Source: CBDCDJ01 sp965215355 (lineage in GTDB: Bacteria > Deinococcota > Deinococci > Deinococcales > Trueperaceae). Taken from it: 64,000 bases of DNA. Positions 42,884-51,110 of this stretch are shown one piece after another (within the stretch, counting starts at the first letter, position 1; every line of letters starts with the position of its first letter). A program made the translations under genes and the position numbers. The stretch is taken from the NCBI GenBank assembly GCA_965215355.1, contig CBDCDJ010000007.1, positions 2,418,001 through 2,482,000 of the forward strand. Reading direction: 5' to 3'. The notes below the pieces were generated by a model, which was given only the letters and a program-made list of their open reading frames with translations, had not been told where the DNA came from and searched no databases.

Positions 42884-43810
42884 ATGGACATGAAAACCGT
42901 TTTTGAATCGAGAATCGACCGCCGTCGCCTGTTGGGGCAGATGGGCGCTGTTGGGGCCGGAGCCGTGCTGGCGCAGTACGGTTCGCTGGCGCTGGCCCAG
43001 GACCTCAGCCCGGAGTTGGACGCCAAAATCCTCAACTTCGCCCTCAACTTGGAATACTTGGAAGCCGAGTTTTACCTGCGCGCCGTCTACGGCCGCGGCC
43101 TCAGTGACGAGGACATCGGCGACGACCCCGGCGAGGTCATCGGCGGCAGCCAGGTCGAGTTTGAAAGCGACGCGGTACGCGAGTACGCCACTGAAATCGC
43201 CAACGACGAAGAAGCGCACGTCAGGTTTTTGCGCGCCGCTTTGGGCGACAAGGCCGTGTCCCGGCCGAAAATCAACTTTACCGACGCTTTTACGACCGCG
43301 GCCAGGGCCGCCGGAATCATCCCCGACGACCAGACGCTCAACCACTTCAAGAGCGAAGGCTTGTTCTTGAACGGTGCCTTTTTGTTCGAAGACGTCGGCG
43401 TGACCGCCTACTACGGGGCGGCACCCTTTATCAGCAACCCCGACTTTTTAGAGGCGGCCGCGGGCATCTTAGCCGTCGAGGCCTATCACGCGGCGGAAGC
43501 TAGGACCCTGCTCTACAGCCGCCTGGGCACCGAAATCGACAAGGTCCCGGTCCAACGCCTCGTCCAGATGGTCTCCGACGCGCGCGACTTTTTAGACGGC
43601 GACGGCGACATGGACCAAGGCATCGTCCAAGACAACCCCTTCGGCACGATGGCGAACATCGTCCCGACCGACGCCAACGCGACCGTGTTCGCGCGGACGC
43701 CCTTTCAAATCCTGAACATCGTCTACTTAGACCTCACCCGGACGGCCACCCCCGGCGGCTTTTTCCCGGACGGCCTCAACGGCGATTTCAGCGGCGTTCC
43801 GTCCCTGTAA
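42884..43810 (+). CDS. Tat-type exported ferritin-like domain protein, paralogue
   Basis: 308 aa. Signal IDRRRLLGQMGAVGAGAVLA ends at a standard ALA-Q cleavage site, so unlike the upstream paralogue it should be released, not lipid-anchored. The same metal-binding helices are present (LNLEYLEAEFYLRAVYG, NDEEAHVRFLRAAL, AVEAYHAAEARTLL). Both proteins share the GAFLFEDVGVTAY segment. ATG 42884 has an AAAGGAG ribosome binding site with 8-nt spacing. A strong hairpin follows the stop. Confidence 0.88.
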   Translation: MDMKTVFESRIDRRRLLGQMGAVGAGAVLAQYGSLALAQDLSPELDAKILNFALNLEYLEAEFYLRAVYGRGLSDEDIGDDPGEVIGGSQVEFESDAVREYATEIANDEEAHVRFLRAALGDKAVSRPKINFTDAFTTAARAAGIIPDDQTLNHFKSEGLFLNGAFLFEDVGVTAYYGAAPFISNPDFLEAAAGILAVEAYHAAEARTLLYSRLGTEIDKVPVQRLVQMVSDARDFLDGDGDMDQGIVQDNPFGTMANIVPTDANATVFARTPFQILNIVYLDLTRTATPGGFFPDGLNGDFSGVPSL

Positions 43811-43816
43811 CTTTTC

Positions 43817-43847
43817 GTCCCGGCGCTTAACCAGTGAGCGCCGGGAC
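43817..43847 (+). terminator. Hairpin terminator after the ferritin-like pair
   Basis: 11-bp perfect stem (GTCCCGGCGCT/AGCGCCGGGAC) with 9-nt loop. No T-tract, so attenuation is as likely as full termination. Confidence 0.65.
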
Positions 43848-43857
43848 AGTTACGCTT

Positions 43858-44268
43858 ATGAGACGCGCCGCCCTCCTCGCGCTTTTACTGCTTGTGGCTT
43901 GCGCCTCGCCCCGCTTAGCGCCGCCCCCGCCCGCCCCGGCCGCCAGTTACACCGGCAGCTATTCAGGCAGCGCGGCGGACAACCTCGGCCGGGGCGGGGT
44001 TGAAATGGTGCTCGTCCAAAAGGGCGACGCCCTGAGCGGTGAGGTGTTGCTGACCTTCAGCGCCGGGCTTGCGCGCTACACCGCGGCGGGCGACGTGACC
44101 GGACGCATCGACGGCGAAACGGCCGAGCTGAGGCTCACTCCCGACGACCCCGACTACTGCCCGTACCAGGCGAGCGTGACCCGCGCGGGTGCTAAACTTA
44201 CCGGGAGCTACACCGGGGTCGGCTGTGTCGGCGACATCAAAGGCACGCTGAGCCTCGAGAAGCAGTAA
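43858..44268 (+). CDS. Small hypothetical lipoprotein
   Basis: 136 aa. Signal MRRAALLALLLLVACAS has a lipobox (LVAC); a Pro/Ala-rich linker precedes a small beta domain with GSYSGSAADNLGRGGVEMVL and a C-terminal GSYTGVGCVGDIKGTLSL. Two Cys (YCPYQ and GVGCVG) may pair. No known family. ATG 43858 is preferred to GTG 43834, which lies inside the terminator stem. It lies 47 nt after the ferritin-like genes and may share their function. Confidence 0.7.
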   Translation: MRRAALLALLLLVACASPRLAPPPPAPAASYTGSYSGSAADNLGRGGVEMVLVQKGDALSGEVLLTFSAGLARYTAAGDVTGRIDGETAELRLTPDDPDYCPYQASVTRAGAKLTGSYTGVGCVGDIKGTLSLEKQ

Positions 44269-44297
44269 ACATCGTCCACAGTTTTAGGAGACTTTGT

Positions 44298-45455
44298 ATG
44301 AGACGATTGACCTTTGCGCTAACTTTTTTTCTCACCGCCGCGCTGCTCGCGGCTTGTGGTCAGCCCGAGCCGGTGCCGACCGCTAAAACCTACACCGAGA
44401 CCGAACTCGCCGCCGCCATGACCGATTTAGGCGACGACTGGGAAACTTTTAACGACCCCGACTTTGTCACCGCCGCTCTCGCTGCACTGCAAGCGCCCTT
44501 CAACCAGGACGGCTGCCCAGTCGTCGAGGCCGTTTTCAGGCTCATCACCTTTAAGGGAACGGCTCCCCAAAGCTTGACGACCCTGGCCGGGACCACCCTG
44601 GCCCGCGGCACCTACACCTACGACGCCTCGAGCGGCGCGTGTACCTACGCGGCCGACACGGACCAACTCGTCCTGCGCTACCCTTACCAAACCCAAAACG
44701 GCGACGTGGCTGCGGCCGAACTGGGCGCCGACTGGGGCGCTACCCTGAACGTCGCTGACAGAGACGGCGAGGTGTATGAAGTCCCCACCGACATGACCGC
44801 CAGCCTCACGGCGGACGGCCAAGAAGTCGCCGCCATCAGTGCAGCTTTCGGTTGGTACAACGCGCCGAACTGCGGCACCGCCGACGGCATTTTAGAGCCT
44901 ACCGGCGTGAGCGTGAGCGGCGCTAGCGGCTCGGTGAGTTTCAGCAATGTCGGCTACAGCCTCAGCGACACCACGCTGAACGTGCAGGGCGCGCTGAAAG
45001 CCGGACCCGACCTGAGTGCCGACTTCAGTTTGAACGTCGACGGCACCCTGACCCGCGACGCCTGCTTCATCGACAGCTTCGAAGTCGACACGGGCACGCT
45101 GAGCTTCGGCGCGGCCTCGACCATGAGCGACGACGGCCACAGCTTCCGGATTACGACCGGCTTGAGCGAAGTGGTCTTCGCCGACTTCGACCTGAGCATC
45201 GACGAGTTTATGGCGGGTACGTTCCAGGGCGTCGTTTCGGTGAGACTTACCGACGGCACCGTGACGGTGGACGACGACCTCGCCGCGACCTTCGACGGCG
45301 TTTTGGACGATGAAAACGCCAACGGCGTGCCCGGCGAAAACGTCACCATTCAGTTCTCCGGCGGCGGCTCGACGACGCTCGAGGCCTACCTCCTCGGCTA
45401 CGACTTCATGCCGACGTTCACGTCAGCGGTTTCAAACCTGGGGACGCTGCGTTAA
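44298..45455 (+). CDS. Hypothetical secreted lipoprotein
   Basis: 385 aa. Signal peptide with lipobox LLAAC. The mature part is Asp/Thr/Ser-rich and predicted all-beta (for example VSVSGASGSVSFSNVGYSLS and repeated LSxDxD-like strands). Several Cys could form disulfides. Late motif DENANGVPGENVTIQFSGGG. No family recognised. A good ribosome binding site (TAGGAGA) precedes the ATG, and a strong rho-independent terminator follows the gene. It probably ends the ferritin-like/lipoprotein transcription unit. Confidence 0.75.
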   Translation: MRRLTFALTFFLTAALLAACGQPEPVPTAKTYTETELAAAMTDLGDDWETFNDPDFVTAALAALQAPFNQDGCPVVEAVFRLITFKGTAPQSLTTLAGTTLARGTYTYDASSGACTYAADTDQLVLRYPYQTQNGDVAAAELGADWGATLNVADRDGEVYEVPTDMTASLTADGQEVAAISAAFGWYNAPNCGTADGILEPTGVSVSGASGSVSFSNVGYSLSDTTLNVQGALKAGPDLSADFSLNVDGTLTRDACFIDSFEVDTGTLSFGAASTMSDDGHSFRITTGLSEVVFADFDLSIDEFMAGTFQGVVSVRLTDGTVTVDDDLAATFDGVLDDENANGVPGENVTIQFSGGGSTTLEAYLLGYDFMPTFTSAVSNLGTLR

Positions 45456-45476
45456 CGCTTGAAATTCAAGCTCGAG

Positions 45477-45508
45477 AAGCGGTCGGCAAAAACGCCGACC
45501 GCTTTTTT
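45477..45508 (+). terminator. Rho-independent terminator
   Basis: AAGCGGTCGGC (45477-45487), 6-nt loop, GCCGACCGCTT (45494-45504), then a T-tract to 45508. Canonical. Confidence 0.92.
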
Positions 45509-45515
45509 CATAGGG

Positions 45516-45959
45516 CTACTCGTCCGTGTCGAGCCAAATCGTCACCGGGCCCTGGTTGAGCAGTTCCACGTCCATGTCGGCCCCGAACACGCCCCGCTCG
45601 ACCGTGAGGCCCTCGAGCCGCAAAGCCTCGCTGAAGGCTTCGTAAAGGGGCACGGCTTGTTCGGGCCGCGCCGCCGAGACGTAGCTGGGCCGGTTGCCGC
45701 CCGAAGCGTCGGCGTACAGCGTGAACTGGCTGACGACGAGCGCCGCCCCATTTACGTCCCGAACACTGAGGTTCATCTTGCCCGCGTCGTCGTTGAAAAC
45801 GCGCAGTTTGGCGATTTTTTGGGCGAGCTTGCGCGCCTCCCTCTCGGTGTCAGGGTGCGTCACGCCAAGCAGCACGAGCAGGCCCACGCCTATCTCGCCC
45901 GTCGTTTTGCCGTCGACCGTGACTTTAGCCCACGCTACCCGCTGGAGAAGCGCGCGCAT
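45516..45959 (-). CDS. dtd: D-aminoacyl-tRNA deacylase
   Basis: 147 aa. MRALLQRVAWAKVTVDGKTT at the start, SQFTLYADASGGNRPSYVSA (catalytic loop) near residue 77 and the C-terminal LLNQGPVTIWLDT (GPVT motif) are diagnostic of DTD, which removes D-amino acids from mischarged tRNAs. Its ATG shares a base with the stop of the DUF1844 gene (TGATG), so the two are coupled. Confidence 0.97.
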   Translation of the reverse strand: MRALLQRVAWAKVTVDGKTTGEIGVGLLVLLGVTHPDTEREARKLAQKIAKLRVFNDDAGKMNLSVRDVNGAALVVSQFTLYADASGGNRPSYVSAARPEQAVPLYEAFSEALRLEGLTVERGVFGADMDVELLNQGPVTIWLDTDE

Positions 45960-46231
45960 CAGTTGAGGTCGGGCGAGGTTTCCGGCCGCTCCAGGCCGCC
46001 CTGAATCTTGGCGATGGCTTTGCTGAGAATGTCGCGCTCGGTCTCGTCCAAGTTGCCGAGCGTCTTGGTCTGCAGCATGGTGAGGAGCGCCAAACTCCGC
46101 TCCGCCGTCTTGCGCGCCAGGACGCCCTCGCTCGCCAGGCGCAGCGTGAGCGGGCTGTCGGTCTCGCCGAGCGCGGCTTCCGCCGAACTCAGCACCGAGT
46201 GGACCAGGCCGATAAAGTGTTTGTCGGACAT
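45959..46231 (-). CDS. DUF1844 domain protein
   Basis: 90 aa, helical. HFIGLVHSVLSSAEAALGE and ASEGVLARKTAERSLALLTM, then NLDETERDILSKAI fit DUF1844, a short family of unknown function often near tRNA or metabolic genes. No signal peptide. It forms an operon with dtd, whose start overlaps this stop. Confidence 0.8.
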   Translation of the reverse strand: MSDKHFIGLVHSVLSSAEAALGETDSPLTLRLASEGVLARKTAERSLALLTMLQTKTLGNLDETERDILSKAIAKIQGGLERPETSPDLN

Positions 46232-46257
46232 AAAAAGTAAGAAGACCCGTCTTTCTC

Positions 46258-46872
46258 CTAAAACAGCCCTTCCTGCTGGGCGGTGTCGAGGACGAAGTGG
46301 CCTTCTTTGGGGGGTAGGGCGTCCAAAGTTTTTTTAAGCTCCTGCATGTCCTGCCACATCTGCCACTTCGGGCTGCCTTTTTCGCGGCTCGGGTTGCGCA
46401 GCAGATAAGCCGGGTGATACAGGGGAAACACCCTGACGCCGTGCCAGTCGTACCAGTTGCCGTGCGTTTTGGTGATGCCGTCTTTGCTCTTGATGAAGTA
46501 CTGCGTCGGCACGTTGCCCAAGGTGGCGATGATTTGGGGTTGGATGAGCTTGATTTGTTCCAACAGCAGCGGCTCGCTCAAGAGAATTTCTTGCGGCGTC
46601 GGGTTGCGGTTGCCGGGCGGGCGGTACTTGACCATGTTGGTGACATAAATGTCGTCACGGTGTAAGCCGACGCTGTCCAGAATCCGGTCGAGCAGTTGGC
46701 CCGAGCGGCCCACGAACGGCCGCCCCTGCGCGTCCTCGTCTTCGCCGGGCGCTTCGCCGACGATCATCAGTTTGGCGTCGGGCGGGCCTTCGCCGAAGAC
46801 GACGTTGTCGCTGAGGGCGTCCAAACCGCCGGGTTTGGTCGAGGCTTGCTTCTCGAGGTCTGCTAAAGTCAC
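46258..46872 (-). CDS. Family 4-like uracil-DNA glycosylase lacking Fe-S cysteines
   Basis: 204 aa. GEAPGEDEDAQGRPFVGRSG (residues 39-58), YRPPGNRNPTP (83-93) and HPAYLL (153-158) are the active-site motifs of type 4 uracil-DNA glycosylases, which remove uracil from DNA. All four cysteines that normally hold the [4Fe-4S] cluster are missing: there is no CxxC near residues 13-20, the VKCRPPGN Cys is Tyr83 and the following Cys is Ser99. GTG 46872 has an AAGGAG ribosome binding site with 7-nt spacing. Activity without the cluster is uncertain. Confidence 0.88.
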   Translation of the reverse strand: MTLADLEKQASTKPGGLDALSDNVVFGEGPPDAKLMIVGEAPGEDEDAQGRPFVGRSGQLLDRILDSVGLHRDDIYVTNMVKYRPPGNRNPTPQEILLSEPLLLEQIKLIQPQIIATLGNVPTQYFIKSKDGITKTHGNWYDWHGVRVFPLYHPAYLLRNPSREKGSPKWQMWQDMQELKKTLDALPPKEGHFVLDTAQQEGLF

Positions 46873-46991
46873 GCTTTCACTCCTTGGGTACTGTGCGAGG
46901 GCTGGCTTCTCAGGCGGGTTCGAGTCCTGCCTTAGTTTAACCAACCCGGCGGGCCGAGGACTGCTGGACACCTTGCAAAAGGGTGGCAAAG

Positions 46992-47013
46992 AAAAAGCGC
47001 GCTTGGAGCGCGC
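46992..47013 (-). terminator. Rho-independent terminator
   Basis: Minus-strand stem GCGCGCT/AGCGCGC (7 bp, 3-nt loop) followed by five T and more pyrimidines. It ends the hypothetical gene at 47046. Confidence 0.8.
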
Positions 47014-47045
47014 CTTTGTCGGTGGGCTAAAAAGTAAGTTGCCGC

Positions 47046-47414
47046 TCACGCCCTCGAGGGCCGCTGGCTGCGCACCTCGCGGCGGATTTTGGGCTCTAAA
47101 CCGATCATCAAAAAGAAGTTCTCGAGCGCGTTTTCTTTAGCTTTGATGTCTACAAACTCGGTTTCGGGCGAGCCGGTGACGAAGGGCAGTTGCTGGTAAT
47201 AGAGAAGCGCTTCCTTGGCGACGTCGGCGGGGCTCAACTTTTCAGCCAGGTCGCTCAAGTACGCGTAGACCTCGCGCCGGGCCTCGGCGTGCGAACGAAA
47301 AATATCGGGGTTTTCGGTTTCTCGCGAGCGTAACAAGTCTTGTTTGGCGATGCGTCTGTAGTGTCTCAACCCCCGCACGATTTCGTCCGAACTCAGCACG
47401 ACCTTTACGTCCAT
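47046..47414 (-). CDS. Hypothetical protein
   Basis: 122 aa, mostly helical and charged, no signal peptide or membrane segment. DVKVVLSSDEIVRGLRHYRR at the start and EFVDIKAKENALENFFLMIG near the end. No family recognised. ATG 47414 follows a GGGAAAGGAG ribosome binding site, and the gene has its own terminator. It lies upstream of, but is not cotranscribed with, the glycosylase gene. Confidence 0.7.
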   Translation of the reverse strand: MDVKVVLSSDEIVRGLRHYRRIAKQDLLRSRETENPDIFRSHAEARREVYAYLSDLAEKLSPADVAKEALLYYQQLPFVTGSPETEFVDIKAKENALENFFLMIGLEPKIRREVRSQRPSRA

Positions 47415-47571
47415 ACTAGCTCCTTTCCCTAACGAGGGATTTGCCCCCGGTGTAGGCTGGCGCGTTCTCTTCGGCATTTTTTCGTTCGAGCATCACGACG
47501 TCGTACGCAGTTGGGAACAAGTATACGCAAAAGTCTTTAAGAGGGATGATGGCTTTTCGACACATTCACGT

Positions 47572-47799
47572 TCAAGCCTCGAGCTTTTTCAAGGGAATCG
47601 GCGGCAGGTCGGCGAGGGGTTTCTCGAGCAACTCGCCCCGGTAACGCCCCAAGTCGCTGATTTCGGGCGCGTCCGAGTGGAAGCCGCAGGTTTCGCACTC
47701 CAACTCGGTAAAGCCCTCCTCAAAACGGTAGGTGATGGTTTTGAGACTGCCGCACTGCGGACAGCGGTCGTTGTCGTAAAAGCCTTCGGCGTCGTACAT
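47572..47799 (-). CDS. Small zinc-ribbon protein
   Basis: 75 aa. Two CxxC knuckles (RCPQCGS near residue 13 and LECETCGFHS near 35) suit a zinc ribbon; the rest is acidic with a Pro-rich tail. Function unknown. I chose ATG 47799 because TACACT lies exactly 6 nt upstream. A longer frame from TTG 47850 would have to start upstream of that promoter element and has no ribosome binding site. Confidence 0.72.
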   Translation of the reverse strand: MYDAEGFYDNDRCPQCGSLKTITYRFEEGFTELECETCGFHSDAPEISDLGRYRGELLEKPLADLPPIPLKKLEA

Positions 47800-47805
47800 G
47801 TTCCA

Positions 47806-47811
47806 AGTGTA
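47806..47811 (-). promoter_or_regulatory. -10 element of leaderless zinc-ribbon gene
   Basis: TACACT, 6 nt (TGGAAC), then ATG 47799. Confidence 0.6.
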
Positions 47812-47962
47812 GACCTCGGGGGTGAGAATTTGGGTCGAGAAACCTCTCAACTTCGGCGGGACGTCACGCTGCGCAGCAAGTCGCCGGCCTGTACCCGAAA
47901 GTCCTCAGTTTTTCTATAGGCTATAAGCCACACGCCCCAAACCCCCGGCCCGAGCCGAGTGC

Positions 47963-47968
47963 TAAGCT
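47963..47968 (+). promoter_or_regulatory. -10 element of leaderless aminotransferase gene
   Basis: TAAGCT, 6 nt (CTGCAC), then ATG 47975. Confidence 0.6.
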
Positions 47969-47974
47969 CTGCAC

Positions 47975-49189
47975 ATGACTTACCCCACCCCTTGGATTCG
48001 TGACCAGTTTCCCGCCGTCAAGCGCGGCGACGCCGTTTTTTTAGACAACGCCGCGGGTGCGCAGGTGCCGCAGCAGGTCGTCGACAACATGGTCGAGGCG
48101 CTCACCACCATGCAGGTCAACAAGGGCGGCGCGTACGCGCAGTCGGCGCGCATCGGCGCGGCCAAAGAAGAGGTGCGGGCGGGCGTCGCCACCTTTTTAA
48201 ACGCCGCCGCGCTAGAGAACGTCGCCTTCGGGCCGAACGCGACGACGCTGGTCGAACTCTTGGCCCAGGCCTTCGGGCGCAAGCTCTCCCGGGGCGACGA
48301 AATCGTCGTCACCGAACTCGACCACCACGCCAACGTCGACCCGTGGCGGCGCTTGCAAGAGCGCGGCGTCGTCTTAAAAACCTGGCCCACGCGCGCGCCG
48401 CACTTTACGCTCGAGCTTGAAGACTTAGACCCCCTGCTGAGCGATAAAACCCGGCTCGTCGCCATGACCGCCGCGAGCAACGCGCTCGGCACGCTGTCCC
48501 CGGTCGCCGCGGCGGCCGAACGGGTCCACGCCACGGGCGCTCACCTCATGGTCGACACCGTCCACTACGCACCACACTTTTTGCCCGACGTGGCGCGGCT
48601 CGGCGCGGACGCCCTCGTCTTCAGCCCCTACAAAGTCTTCGGGCCGCACGCGGGCGTGCTGTACTTGGGCGACGAGTTGCGCACGACGTTGGCCGGACCG
48701 GGCCTCGCCTTTTTTGAGAAAGAGCGGCCCGTCAACTGGGAACCGGGCACCCAGAACCACGAGGCGATTTACGCCTTCGGCGGCACCCTGGACTATCTCG
48801 ACGAGGTCGCTGCCAAGCTCGGCGCGCAGGGCACGCGGCGCGAGCGCTGGGCACAGGCGTACGAGGCCTTCCACGCCCACGAGACTGCGCTGTTTGCAAA
48901 GATGCTGAACGGCTTGGACGACCTCGGCGTCACCCGCTACGGCCTGCCCGGCGTCGCGGGGCGCACCGCCACGGTGTCTATAAACGTCGGCGAGCACGCG
49001 CCGCGCGCGGTCGCCGAACACTTGGGGGGGCGCGGCATCGCCGCCGCCGACGGCCACTACTACGCCTACGACCTCATGATGGACGCCGTCGGTTTGCGGG
49101 GGCGTGAGGGCGCGGTGCGGCTCAGTTTGCTGCACTACAACGACTCTTCGGACGTGGACGCGGTTTTGGCGGCGTTGGGCGAGCTGTAG
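47975..49189 (+). CDS. Aminotransferase class V/cysteine desulfurase-like protein
   Basis: 404 aa PLP enzyme. RGDAVFLDNAAGAQVPQQVV at the start, then DEIVVTELDHHANVDPWRRL near residue 110, TVHYAPHFLPDVARLGADAL and the PLP-lysine region FSPYKVFGPHAGVLYLG near 210. It matches the SufS-like subfamily often named cysteine desulfurase-like protein (VC1184 group). No SufE or IscU partner is nearby, so a sulfur-transfer role is not supported. The conserved catalytic-loop Cys of true desulfurases is not evident. Confidence 0.88.
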   Translation: MTYPTPWIRDQFPAVKRGDAVFLDNAAGAQVPQQVVDNMVEALTTMQVNKGGAYAQSARIGAAKEEVRAGVATFLNAAALENVAFGPNATTLVELLAQAFGRKLSRGDEIVVTELDHHANVDPWRRLQERGVVLKTWPTRAPHFTLELEDLDPLLSDKTRLVAMTAASNALGTLSPVAAAAERVHATGAHLMVDTVHYAPHFLPDVARLGADALVFSPYKVFGPHAGVLYLGDELRTTLAGPGLAFFEKERPVNWEPGTQNHEAIYAFGGTLDYLDEVAAKLGAQGTRRERWAQAYEAFHAHETALFAKMLNGLDDLGVTRYGLPGVAGRTATVSINVGEHAPRAVAEHLGGRGIAAADGHYYAYDLMMDAVGLRGREGAVRLSLLHYNDSSDVDAVLAALGEL

Positions 49190-49240
49190 GAGGCGTCATC
49201 GGGTCGCCGCTACGCCGTGAACCCCCTGTCCCGAAGGAAC

Positions 49241-49259
49241 ATCCCCCTCTAAAGGGGAT
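49241..49259 (+). terminator. Weak hairpin after the aminotransferase gene
   Basis: ATCCCC/GGGGAT stem with 7-nt loop, no T-tract. Confidence 0.4.
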
Positions 49260-49307
49260 CAAGGTCAAAAGCCGTTTGTCTCGAGGCGGTGTTCAAGTGT
49301 ATGAGGG

Positions 49308-50072
49308 ATGGCTGGGAGAAGTTCATCCGTGTCCACCAGCGACGGTGTTTTAGCAGGTTTACGCCACTGGCCGCCGAGCCGGGTTGTCAAGAGACTGCCC
49401 GGCGGCCACCGCAACACGGTCGTGCTGGTCGAGATGGCGGGCGGTCTCTACGTCGCCAAGTCGACGCGGCGGAGCGAGGCGGCCCTGCGCTGGGTCGCGG
49501 ACGCGGTGCACGTGGCGGCGAGCGTGGGTTTCGTGACGCCGGAGTTCGTGCCGAGCTTGCAAGGCACCCTCGTGGAAGACGGGGTGACGGTGGAAACGTT
49601 CATCGAGGGTGAGCCTGCTACGGTCGAAGACTTGTTGGCCGCGCCGCCGCGCCTCGAGCGCTTCCAGCAAGCAACGCGGAACTGGTCTCAGCGTCCGGGC
49701 TTTGCGAGTGCGACCGATTTGCTGACCCTGGAAAAAGGCGGCGACGTCGACCTGTCCCAAATGCCGCCCGACCTCGTCACACAGTGCCGGGCTGCGTGGG
49801 GTATGTTCGTCGGTGAACCCGTCTCGGTCGTCCACGGCGACTTGGGTTCGGCGAACGTCCTCAAGACGCCTGACGGCCGCCTTATACTGCTCGACTGGGA
49901 CGAGGCGCGGCTCGACGCCTCTCTTTTTGACACCACCGTTTTGCAAGCTGACGCCGACGGCCGACGGCCTCACGCTCTCACCAAAGCCCTCGTCGCCTGG
50001 GAAGTCGCGGTGTGCTGGCACGTCGAACCCGAGCACGCCCGCCGGCAAGCGGAGGTTTTGCGCACTCTGTAG
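49308..50072 (+). CDS. Aminoglycoside phosphotransferase-like kinase
   Basis: 254 aa. The APH/choline-kinase catalytic loop VVHGDLGSANVLKTPDGRLI near residue 177 and the metal-binding ILLDWDEARLD are present. The N-terminal lobe has GGHRNTVVLVEMAGGLYVAK. Substrates in this superfamily include aminoglycosides, homoserine, choline and sugars; none can be assigned here. Start is uncertain: ATG 49308 or GTG 49329 are both possible and neither has a clear ribosome binding site. Confidence 0.75.
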   Translation: MAGRSSSVSTSDGVLAGLRHWPPSRVVKRLPGGHRNTVVLVEMAGGLYVAKSTRRSEAALRWVADAVHVAASVGFVTPEFVPSLQGTLVEDGVTVETFIEGEPATVEDLLAAPPRLERFQQATRNWSQRPGFASATDLLTLEKGGDVDLSQMPPDLVTQCRAAWGMFVGEPVSVVHGDLGSANVLKTPDGRLILLDWDEARLDASLFDTTVLQADADGRRPHALTKALVAWEVAVCWHVEPEHARRQAEVLRTL

Positions 50073-50100
50073 CTGTGGCTGCGCTCGAGGACCGGCGCCC

Positions 50101-50979
50101 TCAGACCGCCTGGCCGACCGCCGTCCGCAACGTTTCGAACACGGGCACGAGGTCGCGCACGAACGCTTGAAAATGTTCGTTGAGCGCTTCGATTCGGCCC
50201 GGTATGGGCGCGTCGAAACCGTTCGCGCCGGGCTGCAAAAACAGCGCGCGGTTGAACTCTAAAGAAAAACCCGGTTTAGCGTGTCTACGGTGCGGGTCGC
50301 TGTAAAACTCCTGGATGCCGCCCCCGTCGAAGGGTGAATTCAGCAGCACCGTGTTGGGCACGTCGGGCGTGGCCTGGATGATGTCCCCGAAGTGCTTTTC
50401 CAAACCGCGCACCACCTCCTGCGCGGCTTCTGCGGGGATGCTCGGGTGCTCGTTCGGCGTGCGCCGCTCGCCCAAAAGGTTGCCCCCGGTGATGACGGTC
50501 AACGCGGGCCGCGGCCGCCCCTGGTCGGGTCCGATGAGCGGTCCCTTGGGCGACATCGAGTGGCCGTCGATAAAAAACAGGATGTCCTCACGCGCCACCG
50601 CACGCTCGATTGAGGCGTGAAACGGGTCGTAGTAGCGCGTCAAACGCTCGGTGACCTCGCCCTCGGCGAACTTGAAGCCGTCCTGGTAAAGCGGATGCCC
50701 GCCGAAGTCGGTGACCTTGATGACGCCGTTCAAACCGCCCTCGTCGCGCCGCCGGTTCAAGTCGACCACGAAGCGTGAGACCAGCGCGTTGACGTGCGTC
50801 GCGCCGGGCAAGTGAAAAATCGCGTCGGTGTAGGGGTCGCCTTCGTTGTACAAACAGTCCAGGCGTTCGCGCCGTCTGGCGAGGTCCTGGAGGTCTTCGC
50901 CCAGCATCTTGCTGAGAATGTCGAAGGGGACGAAGCCGGAACTGTGAGAGGTGGTGATGAGAACGGGCAGGGCAGTCAT
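50101..50979 (-). CDS. N-formylglutamate amidohydrolase family protein
   Basis: 292 aa. ITTSHSSGFVPFDIL near the start, NEGDPYTDAIFHLPG, VSRFVVDLNRRRDEGG and FFIDGHSMSPKGPLIG (metal-binding His) fit the FGase family, which hydrolyses N-formylglutamate in the last step of histidine degradation. No hut genes are nearby. ATG 50979 is 6 nt from TATACT, so the mRNA is probably leaderless. Confidence 0.88.
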   Translation of the reverse strand: MTALPVLITTSHSSGFVPFDILSKMLGEDLQDLARRRERLDCLYNEGDPYTDAIFHLPGATHVNALVSRFVVDLNRRRDEGGLNGVIKVTDFGGHPLYQDGFKFAEGEVTERLTRYYDPFHASIERAVAREDILFFIDGHSMSPKGPLIGPDQGRPRPALTVITGGNLLGERRTPNEHPSIPAEAAQEVVRGLEKHFGDIIQATPDVPNTVLLNSPFDGGGIQEFYSDPHRRHAKPGFSLEFNRALFLQPGANGFDAPIPGRIEALNEHFQAFVRDLVPVFETLRTAVGQAV

Positions 50980-50985
50980 AGCCCC

Positions 50986-50991
50986 AGTATA
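50986..50991 (-). promoter_or_regulatory. -10 element of leaderless amidohydrolase gene
   Basis: TATACT, 6 nt (GGGGCT), then ATG 50979. Confidence 0.65.
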
Positions 50992-51098
50992 GGCCTAAAG
51001 TTGCGGAAAACCGGGTTATTTTACGCTTTTCGGTAGACCAGCGCTCTCGGCGTTTCGCTGAAAGTGTGTAGGCCACACCGGCGGCGTGGCGGGCGGCG

Positions 51099-51104
51099 TA
51101 TAGT
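51099..51104 (+). promoter_or_regulatory. -10 element of leaderless DUF6483-like gene
   Basis: TATAGT, 6 nt (TGAACC), then GTG 51111. Confidence 0.65.
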
Positions 51105-51110
51105 TGAACC

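Noticed and set aside
46905..46945. T-arm-like string GGGTTCGAGTCCTGC suggesting a tRNA
   Set aside because: The arm can pair, but no matching acceptor, D-arm or anticodon arm lies upstream at the right distance, and the region is the leader of the glycosylase gene.
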